Assembly (NCBI RefSeq): GCF_000429325.1
Contig: NZ_AUBQ01000015.1
Span: 1 to 64,000, forward strand
Length of the DNA stretch: 64,000 nucleotides
Source: Fundidesulfovibrio putealis DSM 16056
GTDB taxonomy: Bacteria; Desulfobacterota; Desulfovibrionia; Desulfovibrionales; Desulfovibrionaceae
Direction of reading: 5' to 3'
The notes beneath the pieces are model-generated. The model made no database searches. It saw only the letters and a program-made list of their open reading frames with translations, and was not told the origin of the DNA. The translations under genes and the position numbers were made by a program. Shown piece after piece: positions 49,622 through 59,001 of the stretch (within the stretch, counting starts at the first letter, position 1; the number at the start of each line of letters is the position of its first letter).

Positions 49622-50827
49622 ATGTCTTCTCCGGTCCGGATCCAACCCGATCCGAGCTTCGTCAGGGAGCTTCAGGCCGCCGGTGGCGAGTCGGTCAAGA
49701 AGTGCTACCAGTGTGCGACCTGTTCCGTGGCCTGCCCCCTGTCCCCGCCCGAGAACCCCTATCCCCGTAAGGAGATGGTCTGGGCGCAGTGGGGCCTCAA
49801 AGACAAGCTCATGAACGACATCGACGTGTGGCTGTGCCACAACTGCGGCACCTGCTCGGACCTCTGCCCCCGTGGCGCGAGGCCCGGCGATACCCTGGCC
49901 GCCATCCGCAACATGACCTACCGCAAGCTGGTAGGCCCGGAATGCATCGGCGAGTGGATGAGCTCCTCCAAGCATCTTCCCAAGCTGATCGCCATCCCGG
50001 CTATCCTCTTTGCCGTGATCTGGCTGATCACCCAGGGCGGATTCAGCATTCCTGAAGGCGATATCAGGTTCGGCAAGCTCTACCCCGGCGACTACACCAT
50101 CGACCCCCTGTTCATCCTGGTCTTCATCTTCATGGGATGGAGCTTCTACAAGGGCGTCATGAACATGTGGAAGTCCTTCAAGAGCCTGCCCGAGACCTGG
50201 CAGCTGGGCCAGGAAGTTGAGAAGCCCACGATCATCCAGGCCATCATCGACGTGGTGCGCGACGAGATAATCACCCACCGCAAGTGGAACGACTGCGGCA
50301 AGGACAACACCGAGCGCTTCAAGGGCCACTGGACCCTGGTGTTCGCCTTCGTTGCCCTGGCCATCGTCACCGGTGTGGTCGCCGTGTCGCACTGGGGTTC
50401 CAAGGTCCCCGGGTTCAACTGGCTGCACGTGCTGGGCGACACGCCCATGCCGCTGTACAGCCCCGTGAAGCTGCTGGCCGTGGCCGGCATGGTGCTCGGC
50501 CTCTACGGCCTGACCATGCTGACCCGTCGCCGCCTGAACCAGGACTCCCAGAAGTCCGGCTCCAGCTTCTACGACTGGTATCTGCTTGGCGTGGTCTGGG
50601 CTGTGTTCGTCACCGGCACCGGCTGCTTCCTGCTGCGCCTCGCTGGCGTGGCCGGGCTTGCCTACCCGATGTACTACCTGCACCTGATCACCGTGTTCAT
50701 GTTGTTTGCGTACCTGCCCTGGTCCAAGCTTGGGCACCTTGTGTACCGCACTACGGCCCTGGTGTATGCGCGAGTGAGCGGACGTCTGCCGCTGTCCCGC
50801 GTTGAAGACAAAGTTTTCGAGATCTAA
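49622..50827 (+). CDS. qmoC: QmoC, membrane haem/Fe-S subunit (HdrC-HdrE fusion)
   Basis: Membrane anchor of 401 residues that oxidises menaquinol. The N-terminal HdrC-like domain holds two 4Fe-4S motifs, CYQCATCSVACP and CHNCGTCSDLCP. From ~125 on there are about six hydrophobic helices (IAIPAILFAVIWLITQGG, DPLFILVFIFMGWSFYKG, and others) with histidines suited to b-type haem (HWTLVFAFVALAIVTGVVAVSHWG; MYYLHLITVFMLFAYLPWSKLGH). It starts 12 nt after qmoB, with GGAGGCCCTGCTT upstream. Confidence 0.97.
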   Translation: MSSPVRIQPDPSFVRELQAAGGESVKKCYQCATCSVACPLSPPENPYPRKEMVWAQWGLKDKLMNDIDVWLCHNCGTCSDLCPRGARPGDTLAAIRNMTYRKLVGPECIGEWMSSSKHLPKLIAIPAILFAVIWLITQGGFSIPEGDIRFGKLYPGDYTIDPLFILVFIFMGWSFYKGVMNMWKSFKSLPETWQLGQEVEKPTIIQAIIDVVRDEIITHRKWNDCGKDNTERFKGHWTLVFAFVALAIVTGVVAVSHWGSKVPGFNWLHVLGDTPMPLYSPVKLLAVAGMVLGLYGLTMLTRRRLNQDSQKSGSSFYDWYLLGVVWAVFVTGTGCFLLRLAGVAGLAYPMYYLHLITVFMLFAYLPWSKLGHLVYRTTALVYARVSGRLPLSRVEDKVFEI

Positions 50828-50841
50828 GAGGAGGAACTCCG

Positions 50842-51504
50842 ATGGCTGAGACGAAAGTTTTCCCGATGAACACCTTCATGTCGTATCTGAAGGGCGTGGA
50901 CAAGGAAGGCCAGAAGAAGGGCGTAGTTGAGCTGGTCAGCTACATGGCCGACACCGTCGTCGACGAGGAGTTGGCTCCTTTCGCCGGCGCCCTCGCCAAG
51001 GCGTGGATCTACGAGCAGCATCCTGAAGTGATCGCCATGAGCCCGGCTCAGCTGGCCTCCACCGCCAAGAATGTCTCCGTGCCCAAGCTGCCCGCCGAGA
51101 CCGTCGGCGAGATCAGCGCTCTGTTCGCCCAGCTGGCTCAGTACAAGACCGCCGCTGTGACCCAGGCCGAAGAGCTGGCCAAGGTCAAGGCCGAACTGGC
51201 CGCCAAGACCGCGACCCTGATCGACGTGGAAGCCAAGCTGAAGGCCGCTGAAGCCTCGGTGAAGCGTTTCGAGGATTCCTCCCAGAAGGACAGCGAGAAG
51301 ATCCTCGTGGCTCCCTTGGCCAAGGTCAACGAGTACATCGGCAAGGTCGATGAGCTGCTCAAGATGATCGAAGACGTGAAGAAGCACGGCGTGGTGACCG
51401 TTGCCGGTGGTGGCGCCCCCGCCGCTGGCGGCGCTCCTGCCGCCGCTGCCGAGCCCGTCGTCGACTTCGGTGTGGAAGACACCTTCACCAAGTCCGACTG
51501 GTAG
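50842..51504 (+). CDS. qmoD: QmoD, conserved protein of the apr-qmo cluster
   Basis: A 220-residue soluble protein found downstream of qmoC in Desulfovibrio. The N-terminal region (FPMNTFMSYLKGVDKEGQKKGVVELVSYMADTVVDEELAPFAGALAKAW) is followed by a helical segment, probably coiled coil (~95-155), an Ala/Pro/Gly-rich linker and the tail VVDFGVEDTFTKSDW. No cofactor motif is seen. The biochemical role is not settled; its cotranscription suggests a function with Qmo. It is followed by a strong terminator. Confidence 0.9.
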   Translation: MAETKVFPMNTFMSYLKGVDKEGQKKGVVELVSYMADTVVDEELAPFAGALAKAWIYEQHPEVIAMSPAQLASTAKNVSVPKLPAETVGEISALFAQLAQYKTAAVTQAEELAKVKAELAAKTATLIDVEAKLKAAEASVKRFEDSSQKDSEKILVAPLAKVNEYIGKVDELLKMIEDVKKHGVVTVAGGGAPAAGGAPAAAAEPVVDFGVEDTFTKSDW

Positions 51505-51534
51505 AATATTCAGACGAAAGTCTGTGACGGTAAA

Positions 51535-51562
51535 GGCCGCCCGGCAACGGGCGGCCTTTTTT
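51535..51562 (+). terminator. Intrinsic terminator of qmoABCD
   Basis: 9-bp perfect stem GGCCGCCCG / CGGGCGGCC with a GCAA tetraloop, followed by TTTTTT. Confidence 0.92.
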
Positions 51563-51680
51563 ATGGCCGTGGAGTGGAATGGGTTGGGATAGCGAATTGG
51601 ATGATCTGGAAGTGCAACGCTGTTTGCACAGGCAATCAGGTGCAGAAATCGCAGGATGAGCAGAAACTGGCCGGAAAAAT

Positions 51681-51708
51681 GAAAAGGGCCGGAAACATGT
51701 TCCGGCCC
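51681..51708 (-). terminator. Intrinsic terminator of the RRM gene
   Basis: On the minus strand the 9-bp stem GGGCCGGAA / TTCCGGCCC with a 5-nt loop is followed by TTTTCATTTTT, 38 nt after the RRM stop. Confidence 0.75.
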
Positions 51709-51746
51709 TGGGATCTCTCAGAAGCTAATCAGAGAGGCTGGTCAGA

Positions 51747-52055
51747 CTACCAGCGACCGCCGCCGCCACCGTAGCCGCCACGGCCGCCGCCGCCACCGCC
51801 GCCGGAGCGGGGCTTGTCCTGGGCCTCGTTGACCTTCAGGGTACGACCGCCGAGCTCCTTGCCGTCCATGCCGGCGATGGCGGCCTTGGCGCCTTCGTCG
51901 TCCATTTCCACGAAGCCGAAGCCACGCAGGCGGCCGGTCTCGCGGTCGGTGATCAGAGCGACGCTGTGGACTTCGCCGAAGGCGGAGAACACGTTGCGGA
52001 TTTCATCTTCGGAGGTGCTGAAGGAAAGGTTTCCAACATAGAGTTTCTTAGACAT
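51747..52055 (-). CDS. RRM-type RNA-binding protein with Gly-rich tail
   Basis: A 102-residue protein with a single RNA recognition motif: RNP2 LYVGNLSF near residue 5 and RNP1 RGFGFVEM near 44. A glycine/arginine-rich tail (RSGGGGGGGRGGYGGGGGRW) follows. This is the cyanobacterial/proteobacterial Rbp-type architecture, often cold inducible and used for RNA chaperoning. It is monocistronic, with a ~240-nt AT-richer leader upstream and its own terminator downstream. Confidence 0.93.
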   Translation of the reverse strand: MSKKLYVGNLSFSTSEDEIRNVFSAFGEVHSVALITDRETGRLRGFGFVEMDDEGAKAAIAGMDGKELGGRTLKVNEAQDKPRSGGGGGGGRGGYGGGGGRW

Positions 52056-52452
52056 GGGCTGTTGCTCCCGTTTTTGGCATGTTTTGTTTCATCACTAGGA
52101 TCTGAGCAAACCAGATAGCCCATGATTCAAAGAAGCCATGCTCGGTTAAAGTTTTATGTACTCTTGTACGCATTCCGGTTGAAAGGCAACAACAATATTG
52201 CGATCCGGCCGGTATTTGACGTGATTTTTATGAGGCCCCTCACGGAAACCAAGGAAAAACAGTTGTTTTCATGCGCAAAAGTTTTTCGGGGTTTGTGAGG
52301 TCACTGGTTTGGCTCTCATCACGGCGAAAACCGTGAAACCACGTGCTTCAAGTCGTCAAGAGTCGATCATCTCCTCGGCATTTCGAACGTTCGGGTTAAA
52401 AAGTAAAGGGAAAATGGGGGAATACCAGCTCCCCCACCCCTCGTTGCACGCG
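52056..52452. other. Gene-free region between divergent RRM gene and the end of the nuo operon
   Basis: The half next to the RRM gene is AT-richer and probably carries its promoter and leader, but I cannot pick a firm -35/-10. Palindromes TCACGG-N6-CCGTGA (52320-52337) and CGAACGTTCG (52384-52393) are present. The nuo terminator is at 52411-52436. Confidence 0.5.
52411..52436 (-). terminator. Intrinsic terminator of the complex I operon
   Basis: Minus strand: TGGGGGA / TCCCCCA stem (7 bp, 8-nt loop) followed by TTTTCCC, 17 nt after the nuoN stop. Confidence 0.65.
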
Positions 52453-53874
52453 CTACAGAATGCTCTTCACGGCGTCGGTGGCCAGCCGCATCAGCATGTC
52501 CGGCGCCAAGCCCAGTGCCAGAATCAAGAGCACCAGCCCCACGGACAGGGCCTTGGCCGATGCGCTGGCGTTGATGGTCTCGGTCTTGTCGCCGCCAGCC
52601 GCGTAGGTCACGCGGACTACTGAGAGATAGTAATAGATGGAAATTGCGGTGTTTACAGCCGCGATGATCACCAAGGGCAGGTACCCGGCTTTGTAAGCTC
52701 CTGTGAGCAGCATGAACTTGCCCATGAACCCGGCGAAAGGCGGCAGGCCAGCCAGGGCGAACATGCTCACGGCCAGGGTGAAGGCCATGAGCGGCGAGCG
52801 CTTGTGCAGCCCGCTCAGGTCGCTGATCTGAAGGTTCTCGCCGTTCTGGGACACGGTGCAGATCACCAGGAAACCGGCCACGTTCATGGCCAGATAACCT
52901 GTGATGTAATAGAGCGAGGTGGCGTAGCCGACCTCCTGCAAGGTCACGATGCCCAGGAGCACGTAGCCTGCGTGAGCGATGCCCGAGAAACCCAGCATGC
53001 GCTTGATGTCGGTCTGCACCAAGGCCACCAGGTTGCCGTAGAACATGGAGAGGACCGCGAAGATGGCCAGCATGCTGGTGAGGTGGTGGCCTTCGGAGGT
53101 GGCCATGGCCGCGATGCGGATCAGCATGGCCACGGCAGCCACCTTGGGCACGGAGGAGATGAAGGCCGTGGTCTCGTTGGACGCGCCCTGGTAGACGTCG
53201 GGAACCCAGAAGTGGAAGGGGAACACGGCCAGCTTGAAGAAGAAGCCGCCCATGACCATGGCGATGCCGGCCAAAGCCGCCGGGGAGTCCATCATGGTGC
53301 GAAGCGCGGGGATCAGGCCTGCGAAGTAGGTGGTTCCGGTGAGGCCGTACAGGTAGCTCATGCCGAAAAGCATCACCGCAGTGGCCACCACGCCGAACAG
53401 GATGTACTTGATGGCCGATTCCATCTGCATGCGAAGGCCCGGCCTCTCTTCCCGCATGGGAACCAGCAGGTACAGCGAGTAGGAGGACAGCTCCAGCGCG
53501 ATGAACAGCGTGACCAGTTCCACGCTGCTGACCAGCATGACCAGCCCAAGCGTGCTCAGGCAGAGGAACATGTAGTATTCAGGGCGAATCTCCTCGGCGA
53601 TGTCCTTAAGCTCCTTTCCAAAGAGCAGCACGCAGGCCAGGCCGCCGGAGAGGATCAGCTTCAGCACCTGGGAAAAGAGGTCGATCTTGTAGGAGTCGAA
53701 GAACAGAAACCCCTCCGCCCGCAGGCTGAACAGGCTGGCCCCGAAAGTTGCCAGGGCCACGGCCAGTGCCAGGGGGCGGGCCAAACGGGCCGTATTCTTC
53801 CCGATGGACAGGAGGAAGAGCGCGAGACCACCCAGCAGGAGCGTCATCTCGGGAGCGAACAACATGATCTTCAT
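52453..53874 (-). CDS. nuoN: Complex I subunit NuoN
   Basis: Antiporter-like proton channel subunit (473 residues, ~14 membrane helices). Family segments include PEMTLLLGGLALFLLS, LVTLFIALELSSYSLYLLV (key glutamate in helix 5), FFFKLAVFPFHFWVPDVYQGA, NLVALVQTDIKRMLGFSGIAHAGYVLLGI and AGLPPFAGFMGKF. It is the last gene of the operon, 40 nt after nuoM. Confidence 0.95.
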   Translation of the reverse strand: MKIMLFAPEMTLLLGGLALFLLSIGKNTARLARPLALAVALATFGASLFSLRAEGFLFFDSYKIDLFSQVLKLILSGGLACVLLFGKELKDIAEEIRPEYYMFLCLSTLGLVMLVSSVELVTLFIALELSSYSLYLLVPMREERPGLRMQMESAIKYILFGVVATAVMLFGMSYLYGLTGTTYFAGLIPALRTMMDSPAALAGIAMVMGGFFFKLAVFPFHFWVPDVYQGASNETTAFISSVPKVAAVAMLIRIAAMATSEGHHLTSMLAIFAVLSMFYGNLVALVQTDIKRMLGFSGIAHAGYVLLGIVTLQEVGYATSLYYITGYLAMNVAGFLVICTVSQNGENLQISDLSGLHKRSPLMAFTLAVSMFALAGLPPFAGFMGKFMLLTGAYKAGYLPLVIIAAVNTAISIYYYLSVVRVTYAAGGDKTETINASASAKALSVGLVLLILALGLAPDMLMRLATDAVKSIL

Positions 53875-53914
53875 AGTGCGGCCTTTTCTGAGGTCCTGAA
53901 GCGTTCGGTTTCCA

Positions 53915-55435
53915 TTAGGGCATCAGGCTGGTCACGGCGACCACGCCGCCGGACGCGGTTCCCACCTGCTTGAGCACGTTGGCCACGCTGGCCTGCATCA
54001 CGTTCATGACCGGCTCCGGAGCCAGCCCCAGCCAGAACACGCCCACCAGGAGCGGGGCCAGGGTCAGAATCTCGCGGAGGTTGAGGTCCATCAGGCCCTT
54101 GTGTTCGGGGTTGTCCGTACCGCCCCAGATAACGCGCTGCACCATGCGGAACATGTAGGCGGCGGCCAGGATGGCTCCCGGGATGGCGAAGGCGGTGAGG
54201 ATCTTGTTTTCGGCGAAGCTGCCCGCCAGGATGAGGAACTCGCCCACGAAGCTGTTGGTGCCGGGGAAGGCAAGGGACGAGAGCGAAAAGAATGCCAGGA
54301 AGGTGACGTAGATGGGCATGAACTTGCCCACGCCCGCCGCCGTGGCCAACTCCCGGCTGTGGGTGCGCTCGTACATCATGCCCACGCAGAAGAAGAGTGC
54401 GCCGGTGGTGATGCCGTGGTTGATCATCTGAAGAATCGCGCCTTCGATGCCGCGCTGGTTCAGCACGAAGATGCCCAGCGTCACGAACCCCATGTGGCCC
54501 ACGCTGGAGTAGGCGATCAGCTTCTTCATGTCCTGCTGGGCCAGGGCCGTGAACCCTCCGTAGAGGATGCCCGCCACTGAGAGCCACTGCACGTAGGGCA
54601 GCACCACATGGGTGGCCTCGGGCGTGATGGGCAGGCAGAAGCGCAGGAAGCCGTAGGTTCCCATCTTCAGGAGCACCGAGGCCAGGATGACGCTGCCCGC
54701 GGTGGGCGCTTCCACGTGGGCTGCCGGGAGCCAGGTGTGGAAGGGGAACATGGGCACCTTGATGGCAAAGGCCAGGAAGAAGGCCAGGAAGACAAGCAGC
54801 TGGAAGGTGGCCGAGTAGCTCTGGCCCATGAGCGCCGGGATGCTGAAGGTGCCCTGGCTCATGTACAGGGCGATGATGGCCACCAGCAGGAGCACCGAGC
54901 CAGCCAGGGTGTACAGGAAGAACTTGATGGACGCGTACACCTTGCGCGGCCCGCCCCATACTGCGATCAGCAGATACATGGGGATGAGCATGGCCTCCCA
55001 GAGGATGTAGAACAGCACGAAGTCCAGGGCCATGAACACGCCCAGCATGGAGGTCTCCATGAGCAGCAGGCAGATCATGAATTCCCGCACGCGCGTTTCG
55101 ATGTACTTCCAGGAACCCAGCACGCAAAGCGGCATGAACAGCGTGGTCAGGAGCACCAGGAGCAGCGAGATGCCGTCGATTCCCAGGGTGTAGTTGATGT
55201 CCAGGGAGGATATCCAGGGGATGTGCTCGCCGAACTGGTACTTGGCCGTGCTCGCGTCGAACCCGGAGTAGAGCGGCAGGGAAATGGCCGCCGTGACGCC
55301 GGTCACCAGGAGGGTCCAATACCGCTGGGCATTGGCTCCCGGTATGGCCAGCAGCGCGAGCGCCCCGGCCAGCGGCAGGAATATCAAGGTGCTCAGGATG
55401 GGGAACCCGGAGCTGTTCAGCATCAGAAAGTCCAT
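53915..55435 (-). CDS. nuoM: Complex I subunit NuoM
   Basis: Proton-pumping antiporter-like subunit (506 residues). Signatures are DFVLFYILWEAMLIPMYLLIAVWGG (essential helix-5 glutamate), AFAIKVPMFPFHTWLPAAHVEAPTAGSVILASVLLKMG and QQDMKKLIAYSSVGHMGFVTLGI. The ATG at 55435 was chosen for its GAGGATTGAGGGC ribosome site; longer open frames upstream lie inside nuoL. Confidence 0.95.
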   Translation of the reverse strand: MDFLMLNSSGFPILSTLIFLPLAGALALLAIPGANAQRYWTLLVTGVTAAISLPLYSGFDASTAKYQFGEHIPWISSLDINYTLGIDGISLLLVLLTTLFMPLCVLGSWKYIETRVREFMICLLLMETSMLGVFMALDFVLFYILWEAMLIPMYLLIAVWGGPRKVYASIKFFLYTLAGSVLLLVAIIALYMSQGTFSIPALMGQSYSATFQLLVFLAFFLAFAIKVPMFPFHTWLPAAHVEAPTAGSVILASVLLKMGTYGFLRFCLPITPEATHVVLPYVQWLSVAGILYGGFTALAQQDMKKLIAYSSVGHMGFVTLGIFVLNQRGIEGAILQMINHGITTGALFFCVGMMYERTHSRELATAAGVGKFMPIYVTFLAFFSLSSLAFPGTNSFVGEFLILAGSFAENKILTAFAIPGAILAAAYMFRMVQRVIWGGTDNPEHKGLMDLNLREILTLAPLLVGVFWLGLAPEPVMNVMQASVANVLKQVGTASGGVVAVTSLMP

Positions 55436-55458
55436 GCCCTCAATCCTCCATGTTGAAA

Positions 55459-57255
55459 TCAGACGAAGACGAAGATCACGAGCACGATGGCCACCAGGGA
55501 CATCGCATAGAGGATGTTGAACTGAAGCTGGCCGTTCTGCAGGCCGCGAAGCTGCCCGCCGATGCCTTGAACGGTGCGCGCCAGGCCGTCGACCACGCCG
55601 TCGATGCCGTGCCAGTCGAACCAGGACCAGAACCGGGCCGTGGCCATGAGCGGTATCAGGCCGATGAGGCGGTAGGCCTCGCTCACCCAGTTGTCGGCGG
55701 CCTGTATGGGCTTCTTGGCCAGCCACAGGAACCCGCGTCCGCCCATGCGGTAGAACCAGTCCAGGTCCAGGCTGATCTTGGGTTCGGGGGCCAGCTTCTT
55801 GATCAGCAGGAAGAACCCAAGGGCCGTGAACAGCAGGATCTGCAGGGTCTCGGACAGGTGGTACTGGGTGTACGGGTGATAATTGGCCGCCACGTCCGGG
55901 TAGGGCAGCATGTCGTACAGGTAGGGCGTGTAGCAGCCGATGAAGATGCACAGGAAAGAGGCGATGATCATGGCCGCCTGCATGTTCATGGGCGGGTCAG
56001 CGGCCTTCTGCATAGTCTCCTGGCTGCAGTTGTTCTTGCCGAACCAAATGAAGTACGGAACCTTGAGGCCGGTGTGCAGGAATGTTCCGGCTGAGGCCAG
56101 CGTCAGCAGGAATGCGGCCCAGTAGTTGTGCTCCTCGAAGCCTGCGGCCACGATCATGGCCTTGCTGACGAAGCCGCTGAACAGCGGGAAGGCCGAGATG
56201 GACAGGCCGCCTATCAGCGTGAAGATGAAGGTCCGGGGCATCTTGGCGTAGAGGCCGCCAAGATCGGAGAATTTGCTCTTGCCGGTCATGTGCAGCACCG
56301 AGCCGCAGCCCATGAACAGAAGGCCCTTGTACAGGATGTGGGCGAAGGCGTGGGCGCAGGCGCCGTTTATGGCCAGCTGCGTGCCGATGCCCACACCCGC
56401 CACCATGTACCCCACCTGGCTTATGATGTGATAGGCCAGCAGTCGCCGTGAGTCGTTCTCCAGCACCGCGTAGACCACGCCGTAGAGGGCCATGCACACG
56501 CCAAGCGGCACCAGGATTTCCATGCCCGCGAAGCCGCGAGCCAGGGCGTAGACCGCCGTCTTGGTGGTGAAGGCGCACATGAACACCGCGCCGCTGACTG
56601 TGGCTTCGCCGTAGGCGTCGGGCAGCCAGGCGTGCAGCGGCGGCACGGCTGCGTTCAGGATGAAGCCCGCCATGATGAGGTAGGTGTACAATTGGGGGTT
56701 GTCCACGCCGATCGGCCCGAAGGACAGATCGCCCCCGGTGGCCTTGAAACGAAGGATCATGCCTGCCAGCAGCAGAAGCCCGCCTGCGGTGTGCACCAGC
56801 AGGTAGCGGTAGCCCACGGCCAGCGATTCCTTGCGCCTGCGGAACCACACCAGGAACACCGAGGAGAAGGCCATCACTTCCCAGAACAGGAAGAGCACCA
56901 GGTAGTCGCCGCAGAAGATGACCCCCAGCGACCCGGCAACGTAGAGCCAGGCGGCCACGTGCTGGAAGTCCTCCTCAACGTGCAGCCCGTAGATGGTGCC
57001 GATGATGCACATGAGCGTCATGATGTAGGCGAACACCATGGACAGCGCGTCCACGCGTCCAAAGGTCAGGGACCAGTCCAGGAACTGGACCACCCCGAAG
57101 GTGCCGTTGTTGCCCTGCATGGACAGGACGTCCAGGAAGGCCAGCACGGGCACCGCCACCAGGAACGCCTTTTTCAGCGCCTTTGGCACCAGCGGCAGCA
57201 GCACGGCTCCGATGATGAGTATCAGCGACGGGTGGAACCAGAACTCAGTCGTCAT
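55459..57255 (-). CDS. nuoL: Complex I antiporter subunit NuoL-type (MrpA/MrpD-related)
   Basis: A 598-residue subunit with antiporter signature helices (LVLFLFWEVMAFSSVFLVW; VPPLHAWLPDAYGEATVSGAVFMCAFTTKTAVYAL; SRRLLAYHIISQVGYMVAG). The C-terminus carries a long extension (DGVVDGLARTVQGIGGQLRGLQNGQLQFNILYAM) typical of the NuoL lateral helix and final anchor. Automatic pipelines often label such genes Na+/H+ antiporter subunit D. Given the extension and position I infer that it fills the NuoL slot. It overlaps the 83-residue gene by 11 nt. Confidence 0.85.
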   Translation of the reverse strand: MTTEFWFHPSLILIIGAVLLPLVPKALKKAFLVAVPVLAFLDVLSMQGNNGTFGVVQFLDWSLTFGRVDALSMVFAYIMTLMCIIGTIYGLHVEEDFQHVAAWLYVAGSLGVIFCGDYLVLFLFWEVMAFSSVFLVWFRRRKESLAVGYRYLLVHTAGGLLLLAGMILRFKATGGDLSFGPIGVDNPQLYTYLIMAGFILNAAVPPLHAWLPDAYGEATVSGAVFMCAFTTKTAVYALARGFAGMEILVPLGVCMALYGVVYAVLENDSRRLLAYHIISQVGYMVAGVGIGTQLAINGACAHAFAHILYKGLLFMGCGSVLHMTGKSKFSDLGGLYAKMPRTFIFTLIGGLSISAFPLFSGFVSKAMIVAAGFEEHNYWAAFLLTLASAGTFLHTGLKVPYFIWFGKNNCSQETMQKAADPPMNMQAAMIIASFLCIFIGCYTPYLYDMLPYPDVAANYHPYTQYHLSETLQILLFTALGFFLLIKKLAPEPKISLDLDWFYRMGGRGFLWLAKKPIQAADNWVSEAYRLIGLIPLMATARFWSWFDWHGIDGVVDGLARTVQGIGGQLRGLQNGQLQFNILYAMSLVAIVLVIFVFV

Positions 57256-57496
57256 AGTAGTCCTCGCGGGTCATGATGCCCTGATGGCCGAACCATTTGG
57301 ACACCACGATGATGAGCACGCAGGCCACGAACCCGAAGATCGCCCAGAAGCCGGGGAGCTTTTCCATGGCGGTGTGGGCGTGGCTCTTGTCCACGAAGGC
57401 GATGTCCCACGCCACCAGCGCCGCGAGTCCCACGTAGCACCAGCGGATGACTGATGGCAGCCTGTCCCTGAGGAAGTTGATCACTTGAACGATCAT
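57245..57496 (-). CDS. Small two-helix membrane protein of the nuo operon
   Basis: 83 residues with two hydrophobic segments (~15-30, VIRWCYVGLAALVAWDIAF; ~49-67, FWAIFGFVACVLIIVVSKWF) and a charged C-terminus ending DYYDD. I do not recognise it as a standard Nuo subunit. It overlaps both neighbours (4 nt with the MrpD-like gene, 11 nt with nuoL), so it is translated as part of the operon and is likely a complex-associated accessory subunit. Confidence 0.75.
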   Translation of the reverse strand: MIVQVINFLRDRLPSVIRWCYVGLAALVAWDIAFVDKSHAHTAMEKLPGFWAIFGFVACVLIIVVSKWFGHQGIMTREDYYDD

Positions 57497-58989
57497 CCTG
57501 TCACCGCCTTGACGAAGACCATGAAGAAGTCCGGGTAGATGCCTATTGCCAACGATATGAATGCCGCGATCATGATGGGCACCACCATGGCCAGCGGCGC
57601 TTCCTTGATGCCCGTGTAGACCTCGCCCGCCGGGGGCTTGCCGAAGAAGGCCTTGTAGGTGACCGGCGCGAAGTAGGCCACGTTCAGGAGCGTGGAGGCC
57701 AGAAGCACCAGCAGGATGCCCGTGGAGTGGTCAGGCATGGCCATGGTCCCCACCAGGAGCTTCCACTTGGTCACGAAGCCCGCCACCGGGGGCGCGCCGA
57801 TCATGCTGAGCGAGGCGATGGCGAAGGCCGCGAAGGTGAAGGGCATGGCCTTGCCCAGGCCCCCCATCTCCGAGATGGATTTCTTGTGCGTGGCCACGTA
57901 GATCGCGCCGGCGCAGAAGAAGAGCGTGATCTTGGAGAAGGCGTGGTTGGCGATGTGGACGATGCCGCCCTGGATGCCGTCGATGGTCAGAAGCGACACG
58001 CCAAGCACCACGTAGGAGAGCTGGCTCACGGTGGAGTAGGCCAGCCGGGCCTTCAGGTTGTCTTTCGAGAGGGCGATGATGGACGCCGTGAGGATGGTGA
58101 AGGACACGAAGTAGGCCGTGGGCACGCCCAGGTTGAGCTCCTTCATGAGGTCCGTGCCGAACACGTAGAGCATGACCCGCACCGTGCAGAACACGCCCAC
58201 CTTCACGACCGCCACCGCGTGCAGCAGCGCGGAGACCGGCGTAGGGGCCACCATGGCTCCGGGCAGCCAGTTGTGGAAGGGCATGATGCCGTTCTTGGCG
58301 AACCCCAGGATGCAGCAGGCGTAGAGGATGGTCACCAGGGTGGGGTTGGTCCCCAGGGCGAAGATGCCCTTGTGGATGTCCTGGGCGAAGTCCAGCGTGC
58401 CGGTCAGCACGTAGATGAGCACCATGGCCGGGAGCACCAGCCCCTTGGCCGTGGCCGCCAAATAGACCAGGTACTTCTTCGCGCCCTCGTAGCTCTCCTT
58501 GTCCTGGTGGTGGGCGACCAGCGGGTAGGTGCAGACGCTCACGATCTCGTAGAACAGGTACAGGGTGAAGAGGTTGTCCGAGAAGGCCACGCCCATGGCC
58601 CCGAACAGCGCCAGCGCGAAGCAGGCGTTGAAGCGGGTCTGCGCGTGCTCATGCAGCCCTCGCATGTATCCGGCTGAGTAGGACACCGCGATGATCCACA
58701 GGAAGGACGCCGCCACAGCGAACACCATGGAGAGGGCGTCCGCCCGGAAAGAGACGCTCAGGCCCGGGAGAATCTTGAACAGGTGGAACACCAGGGTCTG
58801 CCCCTGGCCCCAAGGCGCGGGGGCCACGGCCGGAATCATCGAGACGATGATCCCGAACATGACCACCGCCGCGATGAACGACCACGACTCGCGCACGTCT
58901 GGCTTGCGCCCGGACAGCATGACCAGAAAGGACCCGGCCAAGGCGGTCGATATGGCAAGCAGCGGCTTGATGGAAACGATGCTGTCCAT
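57493..58989 (-). CDS. Additional MrpD-like antiporter subunit in the complex I operon
   Basis: A 498-residue membrane protein of the Mrp/NuoLMN family with ~14 helices: NLFTLYLFYEIVSVCTYPLV (helix-5 glutamate), AKNGIMPFHNWLPGAMVAPTPVSALLHAVAVVKVGVF (proton-channel lysine and histidine) and NLKARLAYSTVSQLSYVVLGVSLL. It lacks the long C-terminal lateral helix of NuoL. With NuoL, NuoM and NuoN it makes four antiporter-like subunits, one more than standard complex I. Confidence 0.9.
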   Translation of the reverse strand: MDSIVSIKPLLAISTALAGSFLVMLSGRKPDVRESWSFIAAVVMFGIIVSMIPAVAPAPWGQGQTLVFHLFKILPGLSVSFRADALSMVFAVAASFLWIIAVSYSAGYMRGLHEHAQTRFNACFALALFGAMGVAFSDNLFTLYLFYEIVSVCTYPLVAHHQDKESYEGAKKYLVYLAATAKGLVLPAMVLIYVLTGTLDFAQDIHKGIFALGTNPTLVTILYACCILGFAKNGIMPFHNWLPGAMVAPTPVSALLHAVAVVKVGVFCTVRVMLYVFGTDLMKELNLGVPTAYFVSFTILTASIIALSKDNLKARLAYSTVSQLSYVVLGVSLLTIDGIQGGIVHIANHAFSKITLFFCAGAIYVATHKKSISEMGGLGKAMPFTFAAFAIASLSMIGAPPVAGFVTKWKLLVGTMAMPDHSTGILLVLLASTLLNVAYFAPVTYKAFFGKPPAGEVYTGIKEAPLAMVVPIMIAAFISLAIGIYPDFFMVFVKAVTG

Positions 58990-59001
58990 GCCCAGTCCTT
59001 T

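Noticed and set aside
46052-50737. A 1561-codon open frame on the minus strand opposite qmoABC
   Set aside because: It runs antisense through well-supported Qmo genes, and its composition (His/Gly/Ala/Val/Leu-rich) is typical of frames opposite C-ending GC-rich codons.
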